Source of the DNA: Colletes latitarsis
Lineage: Eukaryota; Arthropoda; Insecta; Hymenoptera; Colletidae
Assembly: GCF_051014445.1 (NCBI RefSeq)
Contig: NC_135137.1
Location: forward strand, 34,349,501 to 34,413,500
DNA length: 64,000 bases
Reading direction: 5' to 3'
A program made the translations under genes and the position numbers. Below are positions 1 to 11,747 of this stretch, in pieces. Every line of letters starts with the position of its first letter. Within the stretch, counting starts at the first letter, position 1. The notes under the pieces are model-generated. The model had not been told where the DNA came from and did not search any database. It was given only the letters and a program-made list of their open reading frames with translations.

Positions 1-1213
1 GCAAAAGCCCGTATCTTATAAATGTATTTCCAAAAATGTCAACAGATTCTCGAATTTAATTTTAGAACACGAATGCGTGGACTGTTTCCTGCAAGAAAGC
101 CAATTCAATTTAAGCAAGTGGTCAAATCCGCGAGGAACGTCAATAAGTAGAACTACGTTAGAATTCTGATGAGATGAAAACCTGTAGGAGTCTAGTGGTT
201 ACCGTGCGACTATCAAAGCGAAGGACACGCTCTGACTATCAAAGCAAAGGTTCCATTTTGCACTCTAACCATATCGTCCAAGTCGTAAATACAGTTTTCT
301 ACTGCCAATGCAAGATCTAACTCGAACCCCCCAGCGTAATTCACATTTCAATGAGGCTCTATCTCGCTCGGTTGAGGTAGATACCAGAGATTACATTATT
401 CCCAGCGTATGCGAATCGCGTTGATTCATATGTAGCTAGCAACACGTTGTAGCATCGAAGTGGCGTTTGAAACCTTGTTGCTGACGTGGGATTAAATAAA
501 ACAGCGACGTTCTATGTTTTTAACATTTTTGAAATAACATAAGAGAATCTGACTAGGAATAATAAACAAATATTACGAATATTATTTCAAGCACATTCCA
601 TTTTGCCTTCCTCTCCAAATAGAATCTACGTTATTCTCACAACTTTCACAGGAATAAGACCATTACGTAGAAATAGCAGGAATAAATTTTGAAATATTGA
701 TTACCAGGACCCTTTTGCTAACAGAATAATGCGTCAACGCATTATACGACACCTCCCATTATTTCATACGCATTAATCTTTTTTACCCCTTATCTTGTAT
801 GCTGCTCCACGTCTCGCATGAAAATTAATTTACCTCTACTCTGGAAACAATTTTTCACGGACAAGAAAACAATCTCTCCAATTTATCTACGATTCATCGT
901 AACAAAGGCACTATAGAATGTGTCATCCTATGTATTGGATATCAATTTTGTATTCCGAATAAAATCCAAATTAATAGTTAAAACGATATTTTCAGATAAC
1001 GTATGTTCGTAATATATAAAAAAATAGACTAATCGTATTTGAATATATTCCAAGTAACGCGAACACTATTCTTTCCCCACTTTTCTTTCGTTCACTCGTA
1101 CCTTGAATTACGAGGCAAAGAAAGAGATATTAAACTTCTAAGAGACCTAAGAATTCGAGGATAGATGGAACTTGGAAAATTTTGGTAAGCTGCAACTTTG
1201 ATAATATTCTTAC
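1..1213. other. AT-rich non-coding stretch
   Basis: I see no gene, repeat or RNA here. The sequence is AT-rich with stop codons in all six frames, and short A/T runs are frequent. It is most likely intronic or intergenic. Confidence 0.6.
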
Positions 1214-1261
1214 CTTCGTGTACTCTAGCACCTTGCTAATGTATTCCAGGTTCCATCTGGT
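1214..1261 (-). other. Exon-like 48-nt segment, weakly supported
   Basis: On the minus strand this segment ends at AAG followed by GTAAGA, a good 5' splice site, and starts after an AAG that could serve as a 3' splice site. One frame is open: TRWNLEYISKVLEYTK (16 codons, 48 nt), with mostly C- or G-ending codons. The upstream pyrimidine tract is weak and a TGA lies two codons upstream of the proposed exon. I recognise no protein family. Chance is the leading alternative. Confidence 0.12.
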
Positions 1262-1339
1262 CTTACGTCAAACGGCGAGGAACGATGTAACTTTCTATTA
1301 TAATATTCTTCGAGACGGATAGGCTAGATAAGGTTACGG

Positions 1340-1969
1340 ATGATGCATAGAAACTTTGCTAACTTTAGCGCTTCGTTGGTTGAATGGAATACGAGTTCTC
1401 GAAGTCAAAGTCATTATTTTTTTATGACGCTGGCATTTCAGTTCACGAGAAATAAACTCCCCATTAAACGTCGCGTCCACCCTATGTCTTGTAGGTGGCA
1501 AAACGTACCCGTCGTGCATGCTAGATTGAGTCGTAGCAAAGGTGACATTAATGCAATACGCAAACGAAACCCGTCAACGCGCGAAAATATATCCTTGATT
1601 CGAGAGAACATGACACAATACGAGAAGATAGCAGGATTTAGGTTCGATGGCTCATCGGTCATCGGGATCATAGGGGCGTTCGTTGGCGAGGTTCGAAGGT
1701 GGCGTCGACCTCGACCGGTTCGAGTGGATGCGCGCGGAGTTTATTTTACAATTACGATGAGCGCCATAAATAAAGCGACGGGGGTATATATACCCGGATC
1801 GGGCACGACGTCTTCCTTGTACGGTACACATATAACGCAACAGAGTTTCGTTAGTCTAGCACAGTGGTTCTTAACCCTTTCGAGTTCGCGGTCATCGTTC
1901 AACCCTCGAAAGAATTCTTTCGAAATTCGTACTACAAAATTATTTCGAGGTTATCTATTCGTGATTTAA
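1340..1969 (+). other. Open frame of 209 codons, coding status doubtful
   Basis: This is a true ATG-to-TAA frame; the first two codons are ATG ATG and the third is CAT (MMHRNFANF...). It is one of the longer ATG frames in the window. The translation is basic, rich in Ser and Arg, and has no recognisable domain, signal peptide or membrane segment. Short frames are open on the opposite strand over the same bases, which is usual for CpG-rich sequence with few stops. A TATA palindrome lies inside it. No splice or polyadenylation context supports a transcript. It could be an orphan gene, but chance is more likely. Confidence 0.12.
1782..1795. promoter_or_regulatory. Perfect 14-bp TATA palindrome
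   Basis: GGGTATATATACCC is its own reverse complement and holds an 8-bp TATA core in a CpG-rich context (GGATCGGGCACGACG follows). It could be a TATA box read in either direction. No clear TCAGT-type initiator lies about 30 bp away on either side, so promoter function is only a possibility. Confidence 0.2.
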
Positions 1970-4900
1970 TTCGAGTCAAAGTGTACAATAGGCAGCTGAA
2001 ATTGGAGGGTTGAAAACAGCGATTTTTCGATATAATAAAATATAGATTCTAATAAAGATTTCAAAATTTCTAGGATCATGATTTGGAGTGAATAAAATGT
2101 AAATCGATCTCTGTACGTATTTCTTCCTCGTCTATTATTTGAATAAAATTGTAGTCATCTCTGCTGGAGCGTCGATTCATGGTGGTTAAGAGTCACTGGT
2201 CTAGTAAGCACGGAGCGTGTGGCAAACGCACGAATGTTGCCGCTCGCGCGATGTGAAATAGCAAGATAGGATTCGCCGCCATCCTTCACGGCCTCGTCGG
2301 ACGATTTCTCATTAGATTTTTGACCGTGCTGCCGGCGAGGTATTAATTCGTGCGACGGAAGGATAAATTTATGGCAGTCCTCGGGGATGAAAGAAATCCG
2401 CGGATGGACGCGAAGGTACTCGTTTGTAATCACTACGGGTGTCCGATTAAGGCCGGTTATGCGAGGTGGAATCTCGAGGAAAGACGAGCGCTTTAACTTT
2501 GTTGCAAGAGGGAACGACGGATCTCGAATCGAACAGCATCTGCGAACCGACTGCGCGTGGAATATCCATTTTCATTCCTCTCGATCTCTAACGTTCCCTG
2601 ATACGTTCCATACCACTCACCGCGGAATATTAACAGTCGGGGAAGGAATCGCCAATTATAACAAGCAACGCTATACGCGGCACGGGGAGCCATAAGAATT
2701 GCAGTAAATTGGAGAGAAATATCAATTTCAAACGATAGCAATATAGTAAAAAAAAATTTGAAGACCATGCAAAATGCAGAGAGAACTTGAATATGTCACG
2801 TAGAAATATATGATTTGACTCGTGTTAGCTTTGAACGTTCGAACGGAAAAATAATAATAATGGTTTGTCGGGAGAACGTCTTGACTGCAGAACAATAGAT
2901 GGTCTGGCGTTTGATCCATCCTTTTCGAGAGACGAGACCGTATCGCGCCTCGAATTTATACGCGTATCGGATACAGATAGCGCGCAAAAGGTACGGACGG
3001 CTGGAAAATAATTGAGTGCGCGGAGGGGAGGGTTTCGTTGTTTCCGTAATTAAATTTGATTCTCCTGTTCTATCGTTGTCTCGCAATTAAAATCGCCTCG
3101 TCGCTTTGGATCGCTGCGCGATTCGATTCCAGACTTTTTCCTGATTAAACTCGAATTCCAATCGTTCGATGACATCGCTCTGGTCGAAATTTCCCGACCT
3201 TCGTTTCACTCTACATTTTCAAACAGGCCAAAGAGGCACGAAACAAAGACGGTAATTTGATTTTCTACAAAATCCAAAGTTATTTTATTTTACGTAGAAT
3301 TAATTTTAACAAACGATAAAGTCGACGCGCGGAGGTAAACGATAGAATGGAAATTGCGAATGCTGGCGGGACGCAGTGGACCGTTGCAAACTCCGAGTTC
3401 TTTGATTTCCGAATTTACCGGGTAAAGCGAGTTTCGATGACAGGGAATAAAAGTAACGAGGAGGCGAGACTAAATCGATAACAACGTCGAGGTAACCGGT
3501 AAAGTGTCAACGCACCTGCTGTGTCCGGCACCGTACACAAGGTGTGGAACACGATCAAAGCCGCTACTTCAGTTCACCGATACAAAGGCTACGCACAATA
3601 GAGTCAACTGATTTCGTAGAGAATCGGGGGGTTGGGTGCACCCTCGGCGAGGTGGCCGACGTTGTTTACCGGGGGTTTTAGGCCGATGGCAGTTCGAAGG
3701 CTAGAACCGGCGCTGCGTAGCGGGAATCAAAGGCTGTCATCTCGAGCAAGTGTTACGGGCTGTCATCCCCAGATAACGTTAGTCCCCCCACTTAGGAGTG
3801 TAATTCAGCAGTACGGACCGGTCCTCTGACTGCCTCTACTTTTTAACCTTTTAACGTCGCCCTAACTCGATATACCGACAGAAAAAAATACTTTGTCCTT
3901 ACAGGCACCATATACGCAATCCTCTATCGTAAGATACGCTGCAACGTTATTTAATACACCTACGTTGGAAGGCAGATTTCACGATAACTTTCATTATTTA
4001 CTAAAGCAATGCGCAAGAATAAATATAAAATAAATTAGTAGACTCACACTGGTCTTCTTAAAATTTATTTAACAGAATAGTAGAGGGGGCCCTCATTTTC
4101 TTGTTCCCAGAAATAATGAAAACTATTGGACTTTGATACGATAGATGTTTCTCAGAAGTTACTGTCTATTTAAAATGATATTTTTTACAGTAAAGGAGCA
4201 CTTTATAGAACGATCCAAAGTGTAAGTAATATTTTCAGAAGATCGGGAAGTATCTTATTGGGGAGTAAAAGGAAGTGTGTGTCGTCAGCCATCGAATAAC
4301 ATATTAGCAGGAACAATTGCGGTAATTTCGCTGCGCCGCATAGTGATGAATGTCCGGAGATCGTTCGAAACATATTGTACACCGCGACCTTCGAAGCAGG
4401 CCGATTATCATTTGACTAAACCGAATTAATTTGCGTACCTATCGGCTAGTTTCTCGTGCAATTGCGAAATCGTGGCTCGAATTGCGGGGAGGAGAGTGGA
4501 TAGGCGCACAATGCACGCGTGAATACGCGCTGCCACGCCTCGATACGCGTACGCGATGTATCGTAAACTAACATTCAATCGCCATGAATTCATTGTGTCA
4601 TTGCTCGCTCGATTGTCGATACGTTTCCAGCCCGGCCATCGAAAAGTCATTCGCGTCCCGTGACACTCCATTACGGGCCGTACAAAATGAGTTAAGACGC
4701 ACCAATTCTTATTCGACGCGTTGTCTGTCGAACTTATCGATTCGTTTGAAGTTTAAACTTTCAACTAGATTTATTTTAATCGACTCGATCGAACGTTTCT
4801 ATGGTAGTCTACAGTGTCAATAGACCTCTACGTAACATTATTCGTACATTAATACGATTGCTGGTAAGATTGTTAATTATTTTGCTTCCTATGAATTCCA

Positions 4901-5689
4901 TGGAACGTTTGTGGAGCATAGTTGATCCTAGTTAAGCACCTAAGATACTCAAATGACTCAATCGAGTTATTATAGATTCTCCAATCCCCCGATATACTTT
5001 CGTTTAAATAAATAATTTCTCAGTTCAGTTTTGGCCGTTGCGAAAGACAACGAGGCATCTATCATGTTTAAATCGGTGGTTCCGCAGGACCCATCGAGTC
5101 TGGTAGCGCAACGGAAACGGGTAAACGTTTCGATGTACGAGCGTTGCGGAATCCATTATCCCAGAAATGAACGCGAACGGGTCGCCAAACGGCCGCAAGT
5201 TCAGAGACCTCCTATCCGATGGAGGCCATAGTCACGAAGCCACGAGCCAGGACAAATCGTTGACGAATCAGTCGGTCTACGTACGTACTCTCCGGACCTC
5301 ATATATCAACGGGCATCTATTGGTCCTCGAAAACAGATTGTAACCCGCAACCTTCGGCGACTGTCATTGGGCCGAATGGAGCCAATTTGCGTATCTATCC
5401 ATCAGATACTCTTGCAACGGAGACACCGGGGGGTGAATCGCGGGGACGAGGAAAGAGGAACCCGCAATCGGTTATCGCGCGTGCCTTCACGCATGTGTCA
5501 CAGCACGCGCGAGCTGGCATCGAATCGCCGTGGGTGGTTCTGCGATTGATTTTAGACACGTCGATGCGTTGCCGCGCGATCGAGAGGCTCGCGACGGCCG
5601 AGTCTCCGCGTTGGAAACGGGCCTGTCGAGCTTCTACCAGCCGCCATCGTTTCCCCCCTCTACTCCGCGACGTGTTACAATAGCGGCCG
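1970..5689. other. Non-coding stretch without recognisable genes
   Basis: Mixed AT-rich and moderately CpG-rich sequence. All open frames are under about 105 codons, overlap each other on opposite strands and resemble nothing known. At 4178-4220 a T-rich acceptor-like string, a 31-nt segment and GTAAGT occur together, but in AT-rich DNA this is weak evidence. I see nothing else. Confidence 0.55.
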
Positions 5690-5815
5690 GTAGTGGGCTT
5701 TGTCGTTAATTAATTCGCGAATGCAATATTAATGGTAAGTAATCAGCTGCGCCCGACTACCACGCTCGTGGAAATCACCTATTACAATTACTAATTGCAC
5801 GCCGACGAAGCGCCG
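5690..5815. promoter_or_regulatory. Candidate enhancer: clustered TAAT cores and an E-box
   Basis: Within about 110 bp there are several homeodomain-type cores (GTTAATTAATT, ATTAATGG, ATTACAATTACTAATTG) and one CAGCTG E-box at about 5746. The stretch follows a GC-rich block. Such clustering is common in developmental enhancers of insects. This is inference from motif content only, with no conservation data. Confidence 0.2.
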
Positions 5816-8374
5816 TCGGTCGGTCGCCTGAGCGGCCATGCGTGCATGCGACATGGTAACGAGACCGGAAATCAGGCCTACGCGGGTGCGGAAGACGATA
5901 TAGGCGACGGGGACGCTGGGAAAGAAACACGGTACACTTGGGACGATCTACTTTAAACGTTGAGACGAATCAGGTAATAGGTACCATCCTCAACTGGGCA
6001 AATTAGTGGAAAGACAGGGTAAAAGCAAAGATTGAGTATGAATTAAATTATGGGATGTTTTAAGCTTTTAGAAAGATTGTTGTGTACAGAATTTTTCTCT
6101 TGCAATTTAGTTCTTTTCTAGAGGAAGATCGACGTTTCCCTCACTCTTAAGTTGTAAGAGCTAGGTATTGACGGACTTGCAACCTACGAAAAGTTTCTAT
6201 ATTTAATTATTAAGGCCAGTGTGTTTGATCCCTCTATTCGATAGTCTAATATTCCATTCAATTAGATCAACTTGTAAAAAGTGCGTATCGTGCATTTCAC
6301 TCCCAGAGTTCACAAGATGAAATTTGAGTATCGTCGAGGTAACCGAGAGGGTATTTTCAAACGTGCAAAATAATAACTTTTAAGCTAGCGAGAGGGTACA
6401 AAGAAGGAAGGGATCGCGGGGGAGGTAGCCGGGCACCGCTAATCCCAGAAACAGCCAGGATTACGTTCACCGCGGTGATCAGTACGCAAACAGTTCGGAC
6501 AATTAACGCGGGCTTTTAATTAGCTCGTTATAAACGAGGCTCCTCGTTACCGAGCATATTACCGAGCTCTTTACGCAATAGTTCGCCAATTCTCCGATTA
6601 GTCCGCCACAGGACGCGACAGAGAGACGATACGGTTAGGACGAGAACGCGGAACGAACGGAGACAGAACGCGGATAGGAGATAAAGAGCAAACGACTGTG
6701 GAATCAGAGCTTTTTTGGGAGCCAGCAACGCGGCTTTTGTCAGAGCCCCGGAGGCTTTCCCGTTCCCCTCCGACGACTCTCAGCTTAATGGCGGCTTTGA
6801 AGCGTTCCAGCGTTTGATGGATTTGACGATGTCATAACACGCCGCGGCAACAGCCGGTTTAACTCGTCGCCTTTCCGCGGCATCGCCGCCTACAGCCATC
6901 ATCGTCGTCAACCCACCCTTCCTGGTTTCGATCGCCGGGACGTTACACTAGCTTAAACAGTCGGACGACACCGACTCATACCCGAGTTAGATAATCCTGG
7001 CTCCCTTTGTCAGATTGGCCAATTCGCTAATGAGGCGCGCAATAATGCCCGCTGCGCTAAAAACGCCCGCGGCCACGAACGATCCCCCACGCTAACAACA
7101 CCCCAGCCACCAAGTACCCCCAATAGTTTTCGCGAAAGCCCCTGCAGCAGGTCTGACTGGAGATCCTACAGCTTCTAACGAAACACGGTTGCTGGAAATC
7201 TCGAAATGATAGGCGATAGTGTCTTCGAAATCTAAAGAAATAAAACTAGGGATAAGAGTTCAGACTAGTATGAGAGGTACAAAGACGTTATGACACTATC
7301 AGTTTCAATATTTAATTTCCCTTACTTCTACATAGTCTGAATCTTTATTTATGCACGGAACAACCACCAAAGGAGTAAATATCGAGTTGTGGTTTTTCAC
7401 CTGTTGATCGGTTCCGTACACGTATCAAACTTGAAACGTTAATCAGTATTTTTACTCGCCTCGTAAAAATCAAGTTCTTTGCTTGTGAATAAAAAATGAA
7501 ATAAGAACGATCCGAATAGAATTTCGGCTGACCATTCGAGGTTCCGGAGCGCCGCCCGGGGATTTATAGCGGGTTGGCCGCAACGGCGGAAATCTGTTCG
7601 CCGAGCGAAGAAAGATCGTCCATCGGTCAGAAATTGAATTTACCCCGGCGGGCTCCGCGCGATTAGCCGAATCCAGCGAGCGGAATTATCAAGGGGCACG
7701 AGAGGATGCGCTCGTTTCATCGACGATATCTTAAACCGGGAATTAATCCCACGGTTCCGCTTCGTGTTCGTGTTCCCGTAGCCCAGGCTATCTCCCGCGG
7801 CGATATATCGCTGGAGTTAATCGTACAGAATTAATGTCACTGGTTGAATTATGGGCCTCTGGGGTATCGATGATTCACCATTTTTATCGCGTTGCTGATC
7901 GACAACGTAAATACATCCGTGTTGGATTAAACCGTTATGAATGTCCGGGAAAATTGAGTTTCGGGAGCAAACGATGTCGTTGCGTCGTAAACCTCGACCG
8001 GAAGGGTGCATTCGTTATTACTTAAGGGACGGAATCTGGTCCAGGGCGTATTACTGTTGTATTTCTACGTATTTCAGGAACCTGTTTCAATTTTATCAAG
8101 TATTTAAAGAACTCAAAAATAGCATCCCTATCAATACGTATCTATAATTCTTCCAGTACTTTTAAGACTTAAAGAAAATATTTTTCTTTCGCCTTTGAAA
8201 TAAAACGATTTGATACTCGCATCGTATGCAATATCATTATCCTTTCATTATCACGAAATTAAGTTGGCGCGAGACGCGCGTAAAATATTGCGTTCCGCGC
8301 GGAACAGAGGCAGCAGCCTTTCATTTCGAGTTTCAATGTTTTCGTAAAACCCAGGAGCGAATTATTCATTAAGA
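5816..8374. other. Non-coding stretch, CpG-rich segments at 6.4-7.1 and 7.5-7.8 kb
   Basis: No recognisable coding region. The CpG-rich part near 6.8-7.1 kb holds CCAAT, TAATCC and TAATGAG motifs and few stop codons, which would fit regulatory DNA. The 7.15-7.5 kb part is AT-rich and featureless. Confidence 0.5.
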
Positions 8375-8841
8375 TTACTTAATTAAGAGGCGAGCTTTCT
8401 CCCTTTCCACGTGCTCGTGCGTTTCCATAGATACGTTTACAGCCCGTGAGCCCGTCGGTCCATGGCCTATACGCTGCGGGAGATCCATCTGTAGAACGAC
8501 GAACGTTGACAATATCTCGATGTGCATCAGCACGGCCACCCTTGGCCTTCGCGAAACACGGGCGGTGGGAATGGTTTTCGGGGGGAAGGCGGAAAGGGGA
8601 GGGGCACGCAGCGGGGAAGCAAAAGCGGAAACGCCGGGGACCGAGGCCGGATATTGAAAATACCTCGAGAGCCTTCGGATGTGCAAACCTGCAACGTCTC
8701 GTGGAATTTCAGCCGCGCGACGCCCCGACTCGAACATAGAGCTAGTTTACACCGAGTGTTTGATGCGCGTGCCAAGTACTTGGTTCGTATCAAACGCTTG
8801 CTATAATGATGACGCGTCGAGTCTGAAACGGATCTGGGCAA
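8375..8841. other. CpG-dense block open in several frames
   Basis: Frames of 94-120 codons are open here on both strands, because the block is GC-rich and therefore poor in stop codons. The translations are Arg/Pro/Ser-rich and mutually overlapping, with no domain. I do not call a gene. A stretch of high G content (8578-8645) has several GGGG runs on the plus strand. Confidence 0.5.
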
Positions 8842-10699
8842 ATTTTATTCGAGGGTGACAATAGAACGTAGAAAATATATTCATAATCGTTACGGTGTGT
8901 TTGAATACGACGAACGATATATGCGAAACATTAACGAAGTATATTTGTCAGGCTGATGTCTTTTTCTGTTCGAACCATTATCGTTGCATCGTTTTAATGA
9001 CGCGGAGAGACGCGTATTTCCATCCGTTGACGAATTTTGTAGTATTACATCATTAATATTTCATTATTTTGAATATAGGAATATAATTTTCGTAAAATCG
9101 GGTAACGTAAATATACGTACGTGAATAATAAAATAAAGCAAGAGAGAACGTTGTTTGAAATGGAATTTCTGAAGTTCTGATCGTTTTGTGTATTATTTTT
9201 TTGCGATACAACGGTAAGCCTAAGCACGGTGTAAACTAAGTCAGGGATGGCTAACGCGGCCGTGAAATACAGAGTGTTTGGGTCGAATGTACTGTAACAG
9301 GGGATGGATAAACGCTGCTTCGCGTCGAAACTAATGCCACTCGAGTGCTCGACTACGTTCGAGCCAGTATTATGAAGCTGTAAACGAGGAAATTCGAGAG
9401 AATACGCTACTGGAACGCGACGCTGTGCGCTGGAACAGGTTTCAGAGCCCGGGATAGAACCGTGACACAGAGGACAGAGCTACGCGAGCTGGTCAATGAA
9501 GCGATAAAAGACGAATGGACTCGGCGCTCGTCGAATGAATGAGAATCGAGTGAAAGTTCTGCGGACGTTATTCTATAGTTGAACTTGGTTGCGAGAAAAT
9601 AACGAGATCATGACTGTAATGAGCGAAACGTCATAATGATTTCACGAAAGGGAATTCGGTCGTAACGAGCACCGTGGGATCAATGAAATTTCCTCGTTAT
9701 AATCATTTCTCGTTCCGATGGTGATCATTTAAATCTACCTTCCATTTTTGTTAAAACCTCGGTAACTCGACGGAATAAAAAAAAATAATACCTTTACGTG
9801 TCTATGTATCATTTTGTACCTGCAATAGTTTTCAGATAACAGAAGAGGATGCAGCTGCAGAGGGTAGATTCATCCCTTAATCCTAGGGTAGATTTATCCC
9901 TTCTTTTTTGGCTGCTCTACAAATCTGTGAAGCTCTATCGAAATTGAAAGGGGACTTTCGCATGGCGTGTTAGAAATATTTAATCTGGAGAAATGGGGAT
10001 GATTTGAATCTACCTTATATTATTTTAAACCTACTATTTATTTCATGAACAGAAGCGTCTTCACCGACACGACTTATTTCATAAATTCGCTAATGGACGG
10101 TCCAAGTTTTTCCACACTTTTCACACCCACAGGATACACAACCGAGCCTCGACAAGAGTCATTAACAAAGACGTTATCCTAGCACAAAGAGAACATCGCA
10201 CTTGCCCATTCCAGGCTGCTTCGAGAAGGCTTCTTACCGTCGAACCAGGGAGTTTCGTTCGTAAATTTTGAAGTAGATGCAGAAACCCGGGCCGTATCTC
10301 CTGTTTCAGGAGTCGTTCCACGGTTTTCGAGGAACGCGTGAGTCAAGTTTTCGAACGAACTTCCGTCGGACCGTAATGCATTAACGTCCACGCGGCAAGT
10401 TTTTCGCTGCTTATTAAAAATGTATCCACGGACCAACCCGGAAATTTCTCGACGAGAATCCATCCGGGGCCGAGAAACTTTCGGCGTTCCCGATCGCGCG
10501 TCGTGAATTTAGCCGACGTTATCGGAATCGGTGGAATCTATCAAGATATTAAATTAACCTGACACTTTCAACGAGTACGACGAGACGAAGTTAAAATTTA
10601 ATCGTTCGATCGTTTCGAAGGGTGAACGGATAGCGGTCGAGAAACGGGAAACTACGAAGTCTATCTCGCGTCGCATCGACACGAATTTTTAAAAGGAAA
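8842..10699. other. Non-coding stretch without recognisable features
   Basis: AT-rich from 8.85 to 9.2 kb and 9.7 to 10.1 kb, mixed elsewhere. A short direct repeat is visible at 9866-9901, where AGGGTAGATT..ATCCCTT occurs twice about 23 bp apart. At 10309-10336 a CTCCTGTTTCAG acceptor-like string is followed 28 nt later by GTGAGT, too little to call an exon. Confidence 0.55.
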
Positions 10700-11060
10700 C
10701 CGACGTTCCTGGCCGAACCACCCCGGGACTCGGCGCACGGCTTCATCGTTCGCTGATAAATTAAAAAGCACGTTGCCGACCCCCGCTATCGTCGATCCTA
10801 ATTGCGCGGTCGTGAGCTGGCACACTTTGTCACAGTACGTCCTGGACGAAAATAATTAAAGCCCCCGCCGTGGCCGCGGTTTTGCACGCAAAATGCAAAC
10901 GCATGATATTTTTATTTCGTTCGCCCGCGAACGACAACAGGCCCGATAAGCTTTTCGAGAAAATGCCTGGGTAATTTTTATCAGCGATTTATACGCGATT
11001 TATTCGCGAGCGGATTCTAAACCACGGGGCCTGGTAGATTACTGAAAAAAGTTTACAAAC
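10700..11060. promoter_or_regulatory. Candidate conserved regulatory DNA
   Basis: A GC-rich stretch holding spaced AT-rich motifs: CTGATAAATTAAAAAGC, AATAATTAAAG, TTTTGCACGCAAAATGCAAA, GATATTTTTATTTCG and TTTATACGCGATTTATTCGC. The last resembles paired Hox/Caudal TTTAT sites. No coding frame explains it. Whether it is conserved across bees is unknown to me. Confidence 0.15.
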
Positions 11061-11724
11061 GCGACACGCGAGTTCCTTGGTGCAGCTTCGGGATCGCCGA
11101 CGTAGGAAAGTCATCGACGCGCCTTTAGGGGGCTATTATTTATCGCGCGAACCGAAGAAACGCAACGAATGTTCCCCGATAGGGAAACGCCTGAGAACAA
11201 GTTTAAATCTCACGGCCAGGGACAGATATTCACACTCCAATACGAGTATCCGTTAAGATAACGCGCAACACACGAATGCACCTAAAACCGACCCACGCGC
11301 TATCTTTATTTTTCCCGTGTCCACGTACTGGGTGCCCCAAACGCATCCCAACGGGCCCAGGGATCTTTGGAAATTCACCAACCGCCGAAACGATATCCAA
11401 ATACGAAAATAAACATGGTAGGATTCTGAGTTTCAACCCCTTTTATAAGAAACGAGGTTAAATTGGACTTCAAAGTGAAAATAATAACCATAAACAACGT
11501 GTTTATCAACACGTACAATTCGAATATAACTATATGTCATTCAATACACTATATTTTCACCGGTGAGTTCAGTGTATTATTTGGCAAAATATTGTCTATT
11601 ACGTACAGTATTTCAGCAAAGTTCCTGATGGAAGCCCATCGTAACTGCGAACATACTTTCAAACCATAGTTGTCGCGACAGGTAAACTTGAAATCGAAAA
11701 TTGTGTTTCTTTCGAAAAAAGAAA
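11061..11724. other. Non-coding stretch upstream of the first-exon candidate
   Basis: CpG-rich until about 11.4 kb, then AT-rich. A donor-like CGACAG|GTAAAC lies at about 11679. No TATA box or initiator was convincing. No protein-like frame above 70 codons. Confidence 0.5.
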
Positions 11725-11747
11725 ATGGCAGACAACGCGTTGGATGA
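11725..11747 (+). other. Candidate first coding exon, MADNALD then a donor site
   Basis: ATG at 11725 has a strong insect start context (GAAAATGGCA, A at -3). Seven codons, ATG GCA GAC AAC GCG TTG GAT, plus GA are followed directly by GTAAGT, a consensus 5' splice site. If unspliced, the frame stops at once (GAG TAA), so it is meaningful only as an exon. It would leave phase 2, the phase accepted by the exon-like segment at 63263-63442. No TSS is identified and no homologue is recognised. A 23-nt match to start plus donor consensus can arise by chance. Confidence 0.18.

Noticed and set aside
10309..10336. 28-nt microexon between CTCCTGTTTCAG and GTGAGT
   Set aside because: The donor lacks AG before GT (CGC|GTGAGT), the segment is very short, and such strings are expected by chance.
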